Shown here one piece after another: positions 53,720 to 61,709 of a DNA stretch of 64,000 nt. The notes under the pieces are model-generated. The model had not been told where the DNA came from. It saw nothing but the letters and a program-made list of their open reading frames with translations, and made no database searches. The DNA is from Microbacterium proteolyticum (GTDB taxonomy: Bacteria > Actinomycetota > Actinomycetes > Actinomycetales > Microbacteriaceae), in contig NZ_JAUSZZ010000001.1 of assembly GCF_030818075.1 (NCBI RefSeq), positions 3,703,689 through 3,767,688 on the forward strand, written 5' to 3'. Both the position numbers and the translations under genes were made by a program. How positions within the stretch are numbered: the first letter of the stretch is position 1; every line of letters begins with the position of its first letter.

Positions 53720-54644
53720 CACGACCGTCACCCACCCGCTCGTCAAGGGCGAGGTCCGCCCCGGCTGCGCCAAGGTCGACCCGATCGTCGTCGCCGACGG
53801 CGTCACCCGTCAGTTCGGCGGCCTCAAGGCCGTCGACGTCGAGCACCTCGAGATCCCCCGTGGTCAGATCACCGCGCTGATCGGTCCGAACGGCGCCGGC
53901 AAGACGACGCTGTTCAACCTGCTGACCGGCTTCGACAAGCCCAACACGGGCGCGTGGAGCTTCGAGGGGTCAAACCTCGCCGGCGTCCCCGCGTTCAAGG
54001 TGTCGCGCCAGGGCATGGTGCGCACGTTCCAGCTCACGAAGTCGCTCGGTCGCCTCTCGGTGCTGCAGAACATGCTGCTCGGCGCCCGCGAGCAGAAGGG
54101 CGAGAACATCTTCCGCGCCCTGATCCCCGGCATCTGGCGTTCGCAGGAGAAGACGAACACCGAGCGCGCCGACGATCTGCTGCGTCGGTTCAAGCTGGAT
54201 GCCAAGCGTGAAGACTTCGCCGCGTCCCTGTCGGGTGGTCAGCGCAAGCTGCTCGAGATGGCCCGCGCCCTCATGAGCGACCCGAAGCTCGTCATGCTCG
54301 ACGAGCCGATGGCCGGCGTCAACCCGGCGCTCACGCAGAGCCTGCTCGGCCACATCCTCGACCTGAAGAAGGAGGGGATGAGCGTGTTGTTCGTCGAGCA
54401 CGACATGCACATGGTGCGCCACATCTCCGACTGGGTCGTCGTCATGGCCGAGGGTCGCGTGGTGGCCGAGGGACCGCCCGAGACCGTCATGAGCGATCAG
54501 GCCGTGATCGACGCCTACCTGGGCGCCCACCACGACACCGACCTCGGCGACATGACGACGTCGCAGCTCGAGACCATCCAGGCCGAGGCCGCCGCCGAGG
54601 CGGAAGCGGAGCTCATCGCCGACGAGAAGGACGGGAAGCTCTGA
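53712..54644 (+). CDS. livG: Branched-chain amino acid ABC ATPase LivG
   Basis: 310-residue ABC ATPase: Walker A 'LIGPNGAGKTTLFNLLTGF', signature 'LSGGQRKLLEMARALM', Walker B 'KLVMLDEPMAGVNP', switch His in 'FVEHDMHMV'. A ~35-residue acidic tail follows the LivG core ('EAAAEAEAELIADEKDGKL'). One-base overlap with livF. Confidence 0.93.
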   Translation: MSDTTVTHPLVKGEVRPGCAKVDPIVVADGVTRQFGGLKAVDVEHLEIPRGQITALIGPNGAGKTTLFNLLTGFDKPNTGAWSFEGSNLAGVPAFKVSRQGMVRTFQLTKSLGRLSVLQNMLLGAREQKGENIFRALIPGIWRSQEKTNTERADDLLRRFKLDAKREDFAASLSGGQRKLLEMARALMSDPKLVMLDEPMAGVNPALTQSLLGHILDLKKEGMSVLFVEHDMHMVRHISDWVVVMAEGRVVAEGPPETVMSDQAVIDAYLGAHHDTDLGDMTTSQLETIQAEAAAEAEAELIADEKDGKL

Positions 54645-55426
54645 TGTCCGACACCGCAACCGCCACGCGCACCGCCGTGCTGCGCACCGACGACCTGGTC
54701 GCCGGCTACCTGCCCGGCGTGAACATCCTCAACGGCTGCACGGTCGACGCCTACCAGGGTGATCTGATCGGCATCATCGGCCCGAACGGCGCCGGCAAGT
54801 CGACGTTGCTGAAGGCGATCTTCGGCCAGGTGAAGATCCGCGGCGGCGCCGTGCTGCTCAACGGCGAGGACATCACCTCGCTCAAGGCCGACAAGCTCGT
54901 CGGCAAGGGCGTCGGCATGGTGCCGCAGAACAACAACGTGTTCCCCAGCCTGTCGATCGAGGAGAACCTGCAAATGGGGCTCTTCCAGCGCCCCAAGGTC
55001 TTCGCGGAGCGCTTCGAGTTCGTCTCGGGCCTGTTCCCCGAGCTGGCCAAGCGCCGCCGTCAGCGCGCTGGGTCACTGTCGGGCGGCGAGCGTCAGATGG
55101 TCGCCATGGGTCGCGCGCTCATGATGGACCCGTCGGTGCTGCTGCTCGACGAGCCCTCGGCCGGGCTCTCGCCCGTGCGTCAGGACGAGACGTTCCTGCG
55201 CGTGGCCGAGATCAACCGCGCCGGCGTGACCATCATCATGGTCGAGCAGAACGCGCGCCGCTGCCTGCAGATCTGCCACCGGGCATACGTGCTCGACCAG
55301 GGCAAGGACGCGTACACCGGCACGGGCCGCGAGCTGCTCACCGACCCCCGCGTCATCGAGCTGTACCTCGGCACCCTCGCCGCCGACGAAGACGCCAAGC
55401 GCGACGGCAAGGAGCACGGCGCCTGA
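54644..55426 (+). CDS. livF: Branched-chain amino acid ABC ATPase LivF
   Basis: 260-residue ABC ATPase: Walker A 'IIGPNGAGKSTLLKAIFG', Q-loop 'GMVPQNNNVFPSLSIEENL', signature 'LSGGERQMVAMGRALM', Walker B 'VLLLDEPSAGLSP', 'MVEQNARRCLQI'. The short-LivF family end 'VIELYLGTLAAD' is present. The next gene seems to begin within its last codon. Confidence 0.93.
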   Translation: MSDTATATRTAVLRTDDLVAGYLPGVNILNGCTVDAYQGDLIGIIGPNGAGKSTLLKAIFGQVKIRGGAVLLNGEDITSLKADKLVGKGVGMVPQNNNVFPSLSIEENLQMGLFQRPKVFAERFEFVSGLFPELAKRRRQRAGSLSGGERQMVAMGRALMMDPSVLLLDEPSAGLSPVRQDETFLRVAEINRAGVTIIMVEQNARRCLQICHRAYVLDQGKDAYTGTGRELLTDPRVIELYLGTLAADEDAKRDGKEHGA

Positions 55427-56256
55427 TCGCCCGTCACCTGACCGCGAGTGCGGCGCTCACTGTGGTGGGCGCCGCACTTTCGGCTTGTGCGGCCCCCGCT
55501 CCCCCGGCCCCGTCTCTCGAGGTCGCCATCGTGCAGCAACGCGGCGACATCGCCGCACAGCGCGTCCAGGTGCGCGTGACGAACACGTCGGACGCGCCGA
55601 TCACCGTGACGGCGGCCCGTCTGTCGTCAGCGGCACTCGAGGCCCCGGCCGGCGGCGACACGAAGCGGCCCGTGACGATCGGCGCCGGCCGCACCACGGA
55701 CCTGCCCGTCGCGCTGTCCGCCATCCGCTGCACGAGCGGCGACCCCTCGCCGCGGGTCGCGCTGCGACTGGGCGACGACGAGGAGCCGACGGTGGCGGCG
55801 ACGGACGCCCTCGGCGTGCTCGGGCGATTGAGCGCGACGCAGTGCGACCGTGACGCCGTGGCATCCATCGCCCATGTCTCGGCGACGGCGGTGACGCCCG
55901 CCGTCGACGGCTTCGCCGGTCTCGTGCTCTCGATCGAGCCGTCCCCGGATGCCGCGGCGGGCAGCGTCGACCTGGTCGCCCTGCGCGGCACGCCGCTGCT
56001 GCGCTTCCGCGGCGGCGGGGAGGCTGCCCTCGGCCTGCGTATCGCCGGCGGCGATCCCGCCTCGGAGATCACGGTTCCGGTCACGCCCATCCGGTGCGAT
56101 GCGCACGCCATCGCGGAGGACAAGGTGGGAACGCTGTTCGACCTCGTCGCGCGGGTGGGCGGGCGAGAGGTCGTCGTCCCGCTCGATCGGTCGAGCCGGG
56201 TGGCGGCCGATCTGCTCGTCTTCACCGCAGCCACGTGCGGCCTGACGCCGGGCTGA
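55423..56256 (+). CDS. Lipoprotein of unknown function in the liv operon, apparent CTG start
   Basis: 277 residues if translation begins at CTG 55423, overlapping the livF stop (CTGA). AAGGAG lies eight bases upstream of that CTG. Only this start gives a full lipoprotein signal, 'IARHLTASAALTVVGAALSAC' after the first residue. A GTG at 55462 would leave just eight residues before the lipobox Cys. After the Cys, two ~120-residue beta-rich repeats follow, each ending in a Cys-containing segment ('AIRCTSGDPSPRVAL', 'PIRCDAHAIAEDKV'). No known family. Cotranscription with liv genes suggests an accessory role at the membrane surface. Confidence 0.7.
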   Translation: MIARHLTASAALTVVGAALSACAAPAPPAPSLEVAIVQQRGDIAAQRVQVRVTNTSDAPITVTAARLSSAALEAPAGGDTKRPVTIGAGRTTDLPVALSAIRCTSGDPSPRVALRLGDDEEPTVAATDALGVLGRLSATQCDRDAVASIAHVSATAVTPAVDGFAGLVLSIEPSPDAAAGSVDLVALRGTPLLRFRGGGEAALGLRIAGGDPASEITVPVTPIRCDAHAIAEDKVGTLFDLVARVGGREVVVPLDRSSRVAADLLVFTAATCGLTPG

Positions 56257-56334
56257 GCGCCGGTGTCGGGAGCGACCCCGCACCGACCGGCGGACGGAGC
56301 GGGTCGCGGCGGGTGCCATGCGCCCGGCGACGAC

Positions 56335-56368
56335 GAAGGGCCCGGATGCCGTGGCATCCGGGCCCTTC
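56335..56368. terminator. Bidirectional terminator between liv lipoprotein and livK
   Basis: A perfect 34-bp palindrome: GAAGGGCCCGGATGCC then its exact complement GGCATCCGGGCCCTTC after a GT loop. It serves convergent genes. Confidence 0.85.
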
Positions 56369-56379
56369 AGGAGGTCAGG

Positions 56380-57663
56380 TCACTCGTTGAGCGAGCCGAA
56401 CTCCGCGTTGAGGAGGGTGTACTTGTTGTCGGCACCGTACTGGTAGATGCCGATGTACGCCTCGGTCGGGTCACCGTTCTCGTCGAACGTGATCGGGCCG
56501 GAGACACCGTCGTAGTCGATGTCGGTGCCCTCGTTGATCAGCGCGAGGCAGTCGGCGAAGCTCGTGCACTTCTCGCCTTCCTCCGAGACCGACTGGAGGT
56601 TGTCGCGGATCGCGGTGCCCGAGTCGTCCTTGGCCTGCGCCGCGGCGAGGGCCGCGACGATGACGGCGTCGTAGGACTCCGGCGCGTAGCTGAAGTCGGT
56701 CAGCGCGGAGTCGACCTGCAGCAGCTTCTGCTGGAAGGTCGTGTCGGCCGGGTTGCCGGGCAGCGTGCCCTTGGCGCCCTGGAGGGTGCCGGCGGGGAAC
56801 TCGTACGAGTTCGACAGGTTGCCGTCGACGAAGTACACCTGCGACGCCGGGTAGCCCTGCGTGCTGACCAGCTGCGGGATGATCGAGGAGGTCTCCTCGA
56901 ACGCGATGACCGCGATCGCGTCGGGCTGGGCCGCGAGCAGCTCGTCGACCTGCGACGTGAAGACGGTGTCGCCCGGGTTGTAGGGGACCGCGACCGAGAC
57001 CTCGCCACCGGCGGCCTCGACGGCCGTCGTCGCGTTGTCCTTCAGGCCGATGCCGTACGGGTCGTTGATGTAGATGATGCCGACGTTCGCCGCGCCGTCA
57101 CCGGTCATCAGGTTGCCGAGCACGCGGCCCTGCAGCACGTCGGAGGGAGCAGTACGCCAGTAGTACCCGCCGTCGGCGTAGGTGGTGAAGTCGGGCGAGG
57201 TGTTGGCGGGCGAGATCTGCACGATGCCCGCGTTGACCAGCTGGTCGACGAACGTGAACGAGACACCCGATGAGGCGGCACCGATCACGACGTCGGCGTT
57301 GGCGTCGACGAGCTCGGTCGCCGACTGCGTCGCGATGTCGGTGGTCGTGTCGCCGGAGTCGCGCTCGGTGAGCTCGACCGAGAAGGGGAACGCTTCACCC
57401 GCTGCCTCGATGTCCTGGATGGCCGCCTTGACACCCGCGACCTCGGGCGGGCCGAGGAAGGCGAGGTTACCCGTGGCGGGCAGGATCGTGCCGACGTGGA
57501 ACACGCCGTCTGCGGTCGAGGTTCCACCGACAGCCGACGAGGCGCTCGGCTCTGCGGCGTCGCCGCCACCGCCGGCGCAACCGGCGAGGACGAGCGCGCT
57601 GGCGCCGACCAGGGCGATACCGCCGAGGAGTCGGGCGCTGCGCGTGCGCGGGAAGACGTTCAT
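56380..57663 (-). CDS. livK: Branched-chain amino acid-binding lipoprotein LivK
   Basis: 427-residue periplasmic-binding-type I protein. Lipoprotein signal 'LLGGIALVGASALVLAGC' with Cys29, then 'GTILPATGNLAFLGPPEVAGVKAAIQDIEAAG' (in parts), the LivK N-terminal core. 'VDANADVVIGAASSGVSF' and 'VNAGIVQISPANTSPDFT' follow the ligand-binding pattern. Divergent in orientation from the permease operon and separated by the terminator. It shares the GTTCGNTAACGA motif with livH upstream DNA. Confidence 0.92.
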   Translation of the reverse strand: MNVFPRTRSARLLGGIALVGASALVLAGCAGGGGDAAEPSASSAVGGTSTADGVFHVGTILPATGNLAFLGPPEVAGVKAAIQDIEAAGEAFPFSVELTERDSGDTTTDIATQSATELVDANADVVIGAASSGVSFTFVDQLVNAGIVQISPANTSPDFTTYADGGYYWRTAPSDVLQGRVLGNLMTGDGAANVGIIYINDPYGIGLKDNATTAVEAAGGEVSVAVPYNPGDTVFTSQVDELLAAQPDAIAVIAFEETSSIIPQLVSTQGYPASQVYFVDGNLSNSYEFPAGTLQGAKGTLPGNPADTTFQQKLLQVDSALTDFSYAPESYDAVIVAALAAAQAKDDSGTAIRDNLQSVSEEGEKCTSFADCLALINEGTDIDYDGVSGPITFDENGDPTEAYIGIYQYGADNKYTLLNAEFGSLNE

Positions 57664-57753
57664 AGTGCTCCTTGCTGTGGATGAACGCGGGGGTGGACCC
57701 CGTGGGTCCTGATGTCCTCAACCTAATCGGACGCAGGTTTTCCGGATGTTGCC

Positions 57754-57765
57754 GTTCGTTAACGA
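57754..57765. promoter_or_regulatory. GTTCGTTAACGA motif upstream of livK
   Basis: Contains the palindrome GTTAAC and lies 91 bp before livK; matches the site upstream of livH at 51273. Confidence 0.45.
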
Positions 57766-57904
57766 TGTGCGTCGTCGTGGTCACGGCCGCATAACGGCGG
57801 GTGAGACGACGCCGTATCCGGCCATCCGAGTGCGCGCCCGGGCACTGAGCCGGGAGGCGACGGGCGCCGGATGGGAGCGGACGCGGAGCCGGCGCCTGCC
57901 GGGG

Positions 57905-58846
57905 TCAGACCGGTTCGGTCACGTCGTCGACGACGCGCCGGTGGCGCCGCGACGCCAAGATCGAGTCGACGCTCAGGATCACCAGCGCCACCCAGACCAG
58001 GGCGAAACCGATCCACCGCTCGGCCGTCATGGGTTCGTGCAGCACCCACACCCCGATGGCGAACTGGATGATGGGCGCGACGAACTGCAGCAGACCGATC
58101 ACCGTCAGCGGCACCCGCCGGGCACCCGAGGCGAAGAGCAGCAGCGGCACGGCGGTCACGGCCCCGGCCGACAGCAGCAGGGCGGTGTGCAGCGTTCCGA
58201 CGGCGCCGAGGGTGATTCCCGAGACGCTCGCGACGACGAACAGCTGGATGACGGCGACCGGGAGCAACCAGAGCGACTCGAGGGTCAGGCCGCTCACGGC
58301 ATCCACCGACGGCCCGATCTGCTTCTTCACCAGGCCGTAGACGCCGAAGGAGGCCGCCAGCGTGAGTGCGATCCACGGGAAGGCGCCGTAGCCGACCACG
58401 ATGACGACGACGGCGAGGACGGCGATGCCGATCGCGATCCACGGCAGCACCCTCAGCCGTTCCCGCAGGACGACCACACCGAGCAGCACGGTCACGATCG
58501 GATTGATGAAGTACCCCAGGCTCGTCTCGATGACGTGCTCGGTGAGCGCGCCGATGAGATACGTCTGCCAGTTGACGTAGATGAGCACGCCGGCCAGCGC
58601 CGTGAGCGCCATCAGGCGGGGCTGCCGCACGATCGCGAGGAAGGGTCGCCACGCGCGCAGCACCGTCAGCAGCAGCAGACAGAACGCGAAGGCCAGGATG
58701 ATGCGCCACGCGACGACCTCGAACGGATCGGTGGGCTTGAGCTGGAGGAAGTAGATCGGCAGGACGCCCCAGAGCAGGTAGGCGCCGAGCGCGTACAGGG
58801 CGCCGCGCGTCGTTCCGCCGGCAGGTGCGGGTGGAGCGGGGGTCAC
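57905..58846 (-). CDS. rarD: RarD-type EamA transporter
   Basis: 313-residue protein with ten helices: 'GALYALGAYLLWGVLPIYFLQL' and 'RIILAFAFCLLLLTVLRAW' (RarD signature), 'ETSLGYFINPIVTVLLGVVVLRERL' (in parts), and 'LLQFVAPIIQFAIGVWVLHEP'. RarD proteins were named from chloramphenicol-sensitivity phenotypes; the substrate is not known. GTG start six bases after TAGGCT. Confidence 0.88.
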   Translation of the reverse strand: MTPAPPAPAGGTTRGALYALGAYLLWGVLPIYFLQLKPTDPFEVVAWRIILAFAFCLLLLTVLRAWRPFLAIVRQPRLMALTALAGVLIYVNWQTYLIGALTEHVIETSLGYFINPIVTVLLGVVVLRERLRVLPWIAIGIAVLAVVVIVVGYGAFPWIALTLAASFGVYGLVKKQIGPSVDAVSGLTLESLWLLPVAVIQLFVVASVSGITLGAVGTLHTALLLSAGAVTAVPLLLFASGARRVPLTVIGLLQFVAPIIQFAIGVWVLHEPMTAERWIGFALVWVALVILSVDSILASRRHRRVVDDVTEPV

Positions 58847-58852
58847 CGACTC

Positions 58853-58858
58853 AGCCTA
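58853..58858 (-). promoter_or_regulatory. -10 hexamer TAGGCT for leaderless rarD mRNA
   Basis: TAGGCT on the minus strand ends six bases before the GTG at 58846. Confidence 0.5.
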
Positions 58859-58957
58859 CGCGCGCGCCTCCGCGCCGGACCGCCGCGCATGCGGCCTTTC
58901 CTGCCAGGTATCGCCGCCCGCACCCGGTCGGCGGATCCCCCCGGGAGACGGAGACGA

Positions 58958-58993
58958 CGAGGGCCCCGGATGCCGAAGCACCCGGGGCCCTCG
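58958..58993 (-). terminator. Terminator after groES
   Basis: CGAGGGCCCCGG (58958-58969) and CCGGGGCCCTCG (58982-58993) form a 12-bp stem, 15 bp 3' of groES. Confidence 0.82.
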
Positions 58994-59007
58994 CGAAGGT
59001 CACGCGA

Positions 59008-59304
59008 TCAGCGGACGACGACCGCCAGGACGTCGCGAGCCGAGAGCACGAGGTACTCCTCGGCGCCGAACTTCACCTCGGTGCCGCCGTACTTGCTGTA
59101 GAGCACGCGGTCGCCGACGGCGACGTCGAGGGGGACGCGGTTGCCGTTGTCGTCGATACGGCCGGGGCCGACGGCGACGACTTCGCCCTCCTGCGGCTTC
59201 TCCTTGGCGGTGTCGGGGATGACGAGACCACTCGCGGTGGTCTGCTCAGCCTCGACCTGCTTGATGACGATGCGGTCCTCGAGCGGCTTGATGGAAACCG
59301 ACAC
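59008..59304 (-). CDS. groES: Co-chaperonin GroES
   Basis: 98-residue Hsp10: '[42 protein letters not shown]' (in parts) with the mobile loop, and '[21 protein letters not shown]'. It caps GroEL during folding. It is not followed by groEL: a terminator comes 15 bp after the stop. Its promoter lies between two CIRCE operators, so HrcA control is expected. Confidence 0.96.
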   Translation of the reverse strand: MSVSIKPLEDRIVIKQVEAEQTTASGLVIPDTAKEKPQEGEVVAVGPGRIDDNGNRVPLDVAVGDRVLYSKYGGTEVKFGAEEYLVLSARDVLAVVVR

Positions 59305-59335
59305 GGTCTACCTCTTTCTCGTTACAGAAGACTTG

Positions 59336-59362
59336 TCAGCACTCACGCGGGGAGAGTGCTAA
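59336..59362 (-). promoter_or_regulatory. CIRCE operator 1 of groES
   Basis: TTAGCACTC-N9-GAGTGCTGA on the minus strand, the canonical HrcA site (one base off the consensus TTAGCACTC-N9-GAGTGCTAA). It covers the expected transcription start. Confidence 0.9.
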
Positions 59363-59366
59363 AGCG

Positions 59367-59395
59367 AGTCTAGAGAAGCGCTGGCACTCGTGCAA
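59367..59395 (-). promoter_or_regulatory. groES promoter between CIRCE sites
   Basis: -35 TTGCAC (59390-59395) and -10 TAGACT (59367-59372) on the minus strand, 17 bp apart. The -35 lies in the spacer of CIRCE 2, and the start point falls in CIRCE 1. Confidence 0.75.
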
Positions 59396-59406
59396 TGCGA
59401 GTGCCA
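59382..59406 (-). promoter_or_regulatory. CIRCE operator 2 of groES
   Basis: TGGCACTC-N9-GAGTGCCA, an inverted repeat with the CIRCE spacing and core. It overlaps the -35 element. Confidence 0.85.
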
Positions 59407-59716
59407 ATCCGGGAGCGCATCGTGAGCAGTGGTCGAGCGCGTGAGCCGGAAGGCGCGGGTCCTCGGCCACCTCGCGCAGCACCCGGACGCGAGGTCCGAG
59501 GCGGGCGAAGTATTGCACTTCCGCGCGACTGTGCCTACCCGTTTCACCTGCCCTTTCATCCGCTCGCGCGGTGTGCAACACTCGTGGCACAGCGTCGACA
59601 GCGTGCAGGGGGCACGAGTCGATGGAACACGATCGGGCTCATCGGAGAGCTCAGAGAGTCGGGGGAATCCAGGAGTGCCTGCGGCGTTCCTGCGTGCCCT
59701 CGGGGGGTCGAAACAC
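59407..59716. other. Upstream region of Hsp70-like gene
   Basis: About 310 bp between CIRCE 2 and the Hsp70-like start. It contains GTGCAACACTCGTGGCAC (59574-59591), a CIRCE-like GCACTC/GAGTGC half-site arrangement without full symmetry. The open frame that extends upstream from the Hsp70 start lacks family similarity. No clear promoter. Confidence 0.4.
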
Positions 59717-61681
59717 ATGGTCACGCCGTACTACTTGGCGATCGATGTCGGGACGAGCAGGACGGCGGCTGCCACCGCACGCTCCGCACCGGATGGGGCC
59801 CTTCTCGCGGCGCCGCTGCCGCTCGGCCGCAACGCCGACAGCACCCCGACGACGGTCTTCATCTCCGACGGCGGACTGCTGTTCGGCGACGCGGCGGAGC
59901 GACGGGGAACGGCGCAGCCCGAACGCCTCGTGCGCGAGTTCAAGCGCCGCATCGGAGACGACGTCCCCATCGTCGCCGGCGACCGGCGGTTCTCTGCGCA
60001 AGACCTCTACGCGCTTGTCGTGGGATGGGTGATCGGCACCGCCGTCGAGCGGGAGGGCCAGCACCCCGCGGGGATCGCCGTCTCGGTCCCCGTGACCTGG
60101 GGCGAATACCGCACGCAGCTGGTGCAGGATGCCATCGGGCGGCTCGGCTGGAGCGACGTGCAGGTGATCACCGAACCCGAGGCGGCCGCGCGGCACTACG
60201 AGGCGACGCACCCCCTCGACACGGGACGCGCCCTCGCGGTCTACGACTTCGGCGGCGGCACCTTCGACACCGTCATCCTGCAGAAGACGGCGGACGGCCG
60301 CGTCGACTTCGTCGGCAGCCCCGTCGGCATCCCGGATCTGGGCGGCGCCGACTTCGACGACATCGTGCTGCGCCACACCCTGCGCGCAGCCGACATCCCG
60401 GCATCCGCCCTCGCGGGCGTCGACGCCGACGCGGGGCTGCGCATGGCGCTGGCGTCGTTGCGACGGGAATGCGTCGACGCGAAGGAATCGCTGTCGTTCG
60501 ACGGCGAAGCGGTCGTGCCGGTGCTCATCGGTGACGGGCACGGTGCCGTCCGTCTGACCCGCGCCGAGTTCGAGGACATGGTCGAACCCGAGATCGAGCG
60601 GACGGTCGAGGTGCTCGAGGACGCGCTCGCGCAGTCGGGACTGACGGCCGACGACCTCGACGCGATCCTGCTCACGGGCGGCACCTCGCGCATCCCGCGG
60701 GTCGCCCAGCTGCTGTCGGAGCGATTCGACCGCCCCATCGCCGTGGACGCGGACCCCAAGGCGATCATCGCCCTCGGTGCCGCCCGCACCGCCGCCGCGA
60801 GCGCCGCCACCGGGCACGCGTTCCCGCCGGCCGCCGTCGACGTCGTGGAGGACCCCGTCGAGGACGAGGACGAGGACGACGACGCGGTCGCCGACGCCGG
60901 CTTCACCCCCGAGCATGCGCAGAGGCGCGCGCCCTGGTTTCGTCGACTTCCCGCCACGGCGTACGTCGCGGCGGGGGTCGCCGCGCTGACCGTGAGCGTC
61001 GGCGTGATCAGCGTGCCGGCGCTGGGGATCGGCATCCTCGCCCGCACCGGCATGGGCGTCACCTCGCAGCCCCTCGCCGCCGACCTCGAGGTGAGCCTGT
61101 TCGACGCCCTCGACATGCCGTCCTCTCCCCCGCCGAGCATCGCCGCCCCCGACGCCCAGACCGTCGTCGAGCAGCCGGCGTCCCCCGAGGAGGCCGGCGC
61201 ACCCGACGCACCGCGTGACGAGCAGCCGAGCGAAGAACGCCGCCGCACCCCGCAACGACTCACTCCGCAGGCCGCCGAGCAGCGCAGTCCCTCCCCCTCG
61301 ACCGGCCAGCAGCAGGCTTCCGGCGGCGGCGCGGGCGGCAGCGGCGGCGGGAGCAACTCCTCCGCCGGCGGCTCCGCGCCCGCGACCGGGCCCTCGTCGT
61401 CGACCGCGGCGGAGCAGCCCGCCCCGGCCTCCACACCGCCTGCCGAGCCGACCCCCGATGCGCCCGCGACCTCCGACCCCGCCCCGACGGTGCCCGCGAC
61501 CCAGGAGCCGGCGCCGACCGATCCTCCCGCGACGGACCCCCCGGTGACCCAGGAGCCGGCACCCTCGCCGACCGGCGAGAACCCGCCGCCCGCCGAATCG
61601 TCGACCCCGCCCGCCGAGCAGCCGGCCGATTCGACGGCGCCGGAACCCCCGGCATCCGCCACCGGCGAGCCCACCCCCTGA
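59717..61681 (+). CDS. Membrane-tethered Hsp70-like ATPase without substrate-binding domain
   Basis: 654 residues. Residues 1-370 are an Hsp70/actin-type nucleotide-binding domain: phosphate 1 'LAIDVGTSRTAAATA', 'VSVPVTWGEYRTQLVQDAIG', 'VITEPEAAARHYEAT', phosphate 2 'AVYDFGGGTFDTVIL', and adenosine motif 'ILLTGGTSRIPRVAQLL'. The DnaK peptide-binding domain is missing. Instead come an acidic linker (~375-395), one transmembrane helix (~415-440) and a ~200-residue Pro/Ala/Thr/Ser-rich tail predicted outside the cell, with a Gly/Ser-rich patch. Followed 28 bp later by a STAND/LuxR-like gene. Role unknown. Confidence 0.82.
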   Translation: MVTPYYLAIDVGTSRTAAATARSAPDGALLAAPLPLGRNADSTPTTVFISDGGLLFGDAAERRGTAQPERLVREFKRRIGDDVPIVAGDRRFSAQDLYALVVGWVIGTAVEREGQHPAGIAVSVPVTWGEYRTQLVQDAIGRLGWSDVQVITEPEAAARHYEATHPLDTGRALAVYDFGGGTFDTVILQKTADGRVDFVGSPVGIPDLGGADFDDIVLRHTLRAADIPASALAGVDADAGLRMALASLRRECVDAKESLSFDGEAVVPVLIGDGHGAVRLTRAEFEDMVEPEIERTVEVLEDALAQSGLTADDLDAILLTGGTSRIPRVAQLLSERFDRPIAVDADPKAIIALGAARTAAASAATGHAFPPAAVDVVEDPVEDEDEDDDAVADAGFTPEHAQRRAPWFRRLPATAYVAAGVAALTVSVGVISVPALGIGILARTGMGVTSQPLAADLEVSLFDALDMPSSPPPSIAAPDAQTVVEQPASPEEAGAPDAPRDEQPSEERRRTPQRLTPQAAEQRSPSPSTGQQQASGGGAGGSGGGSNSSAGGSAPATGPSSSTAAEQPAPASTPPAEPTPDAPATSDPAPTVPATQEPAPTDPPATDPPVTQEPAPSPTGENPPPAESSTPPAEQPADSTAPEPPASATGEPTP

Positions 61682-61709
61682 CGCGCCCATCGGAACGAGA
61701 GCACCGCCG

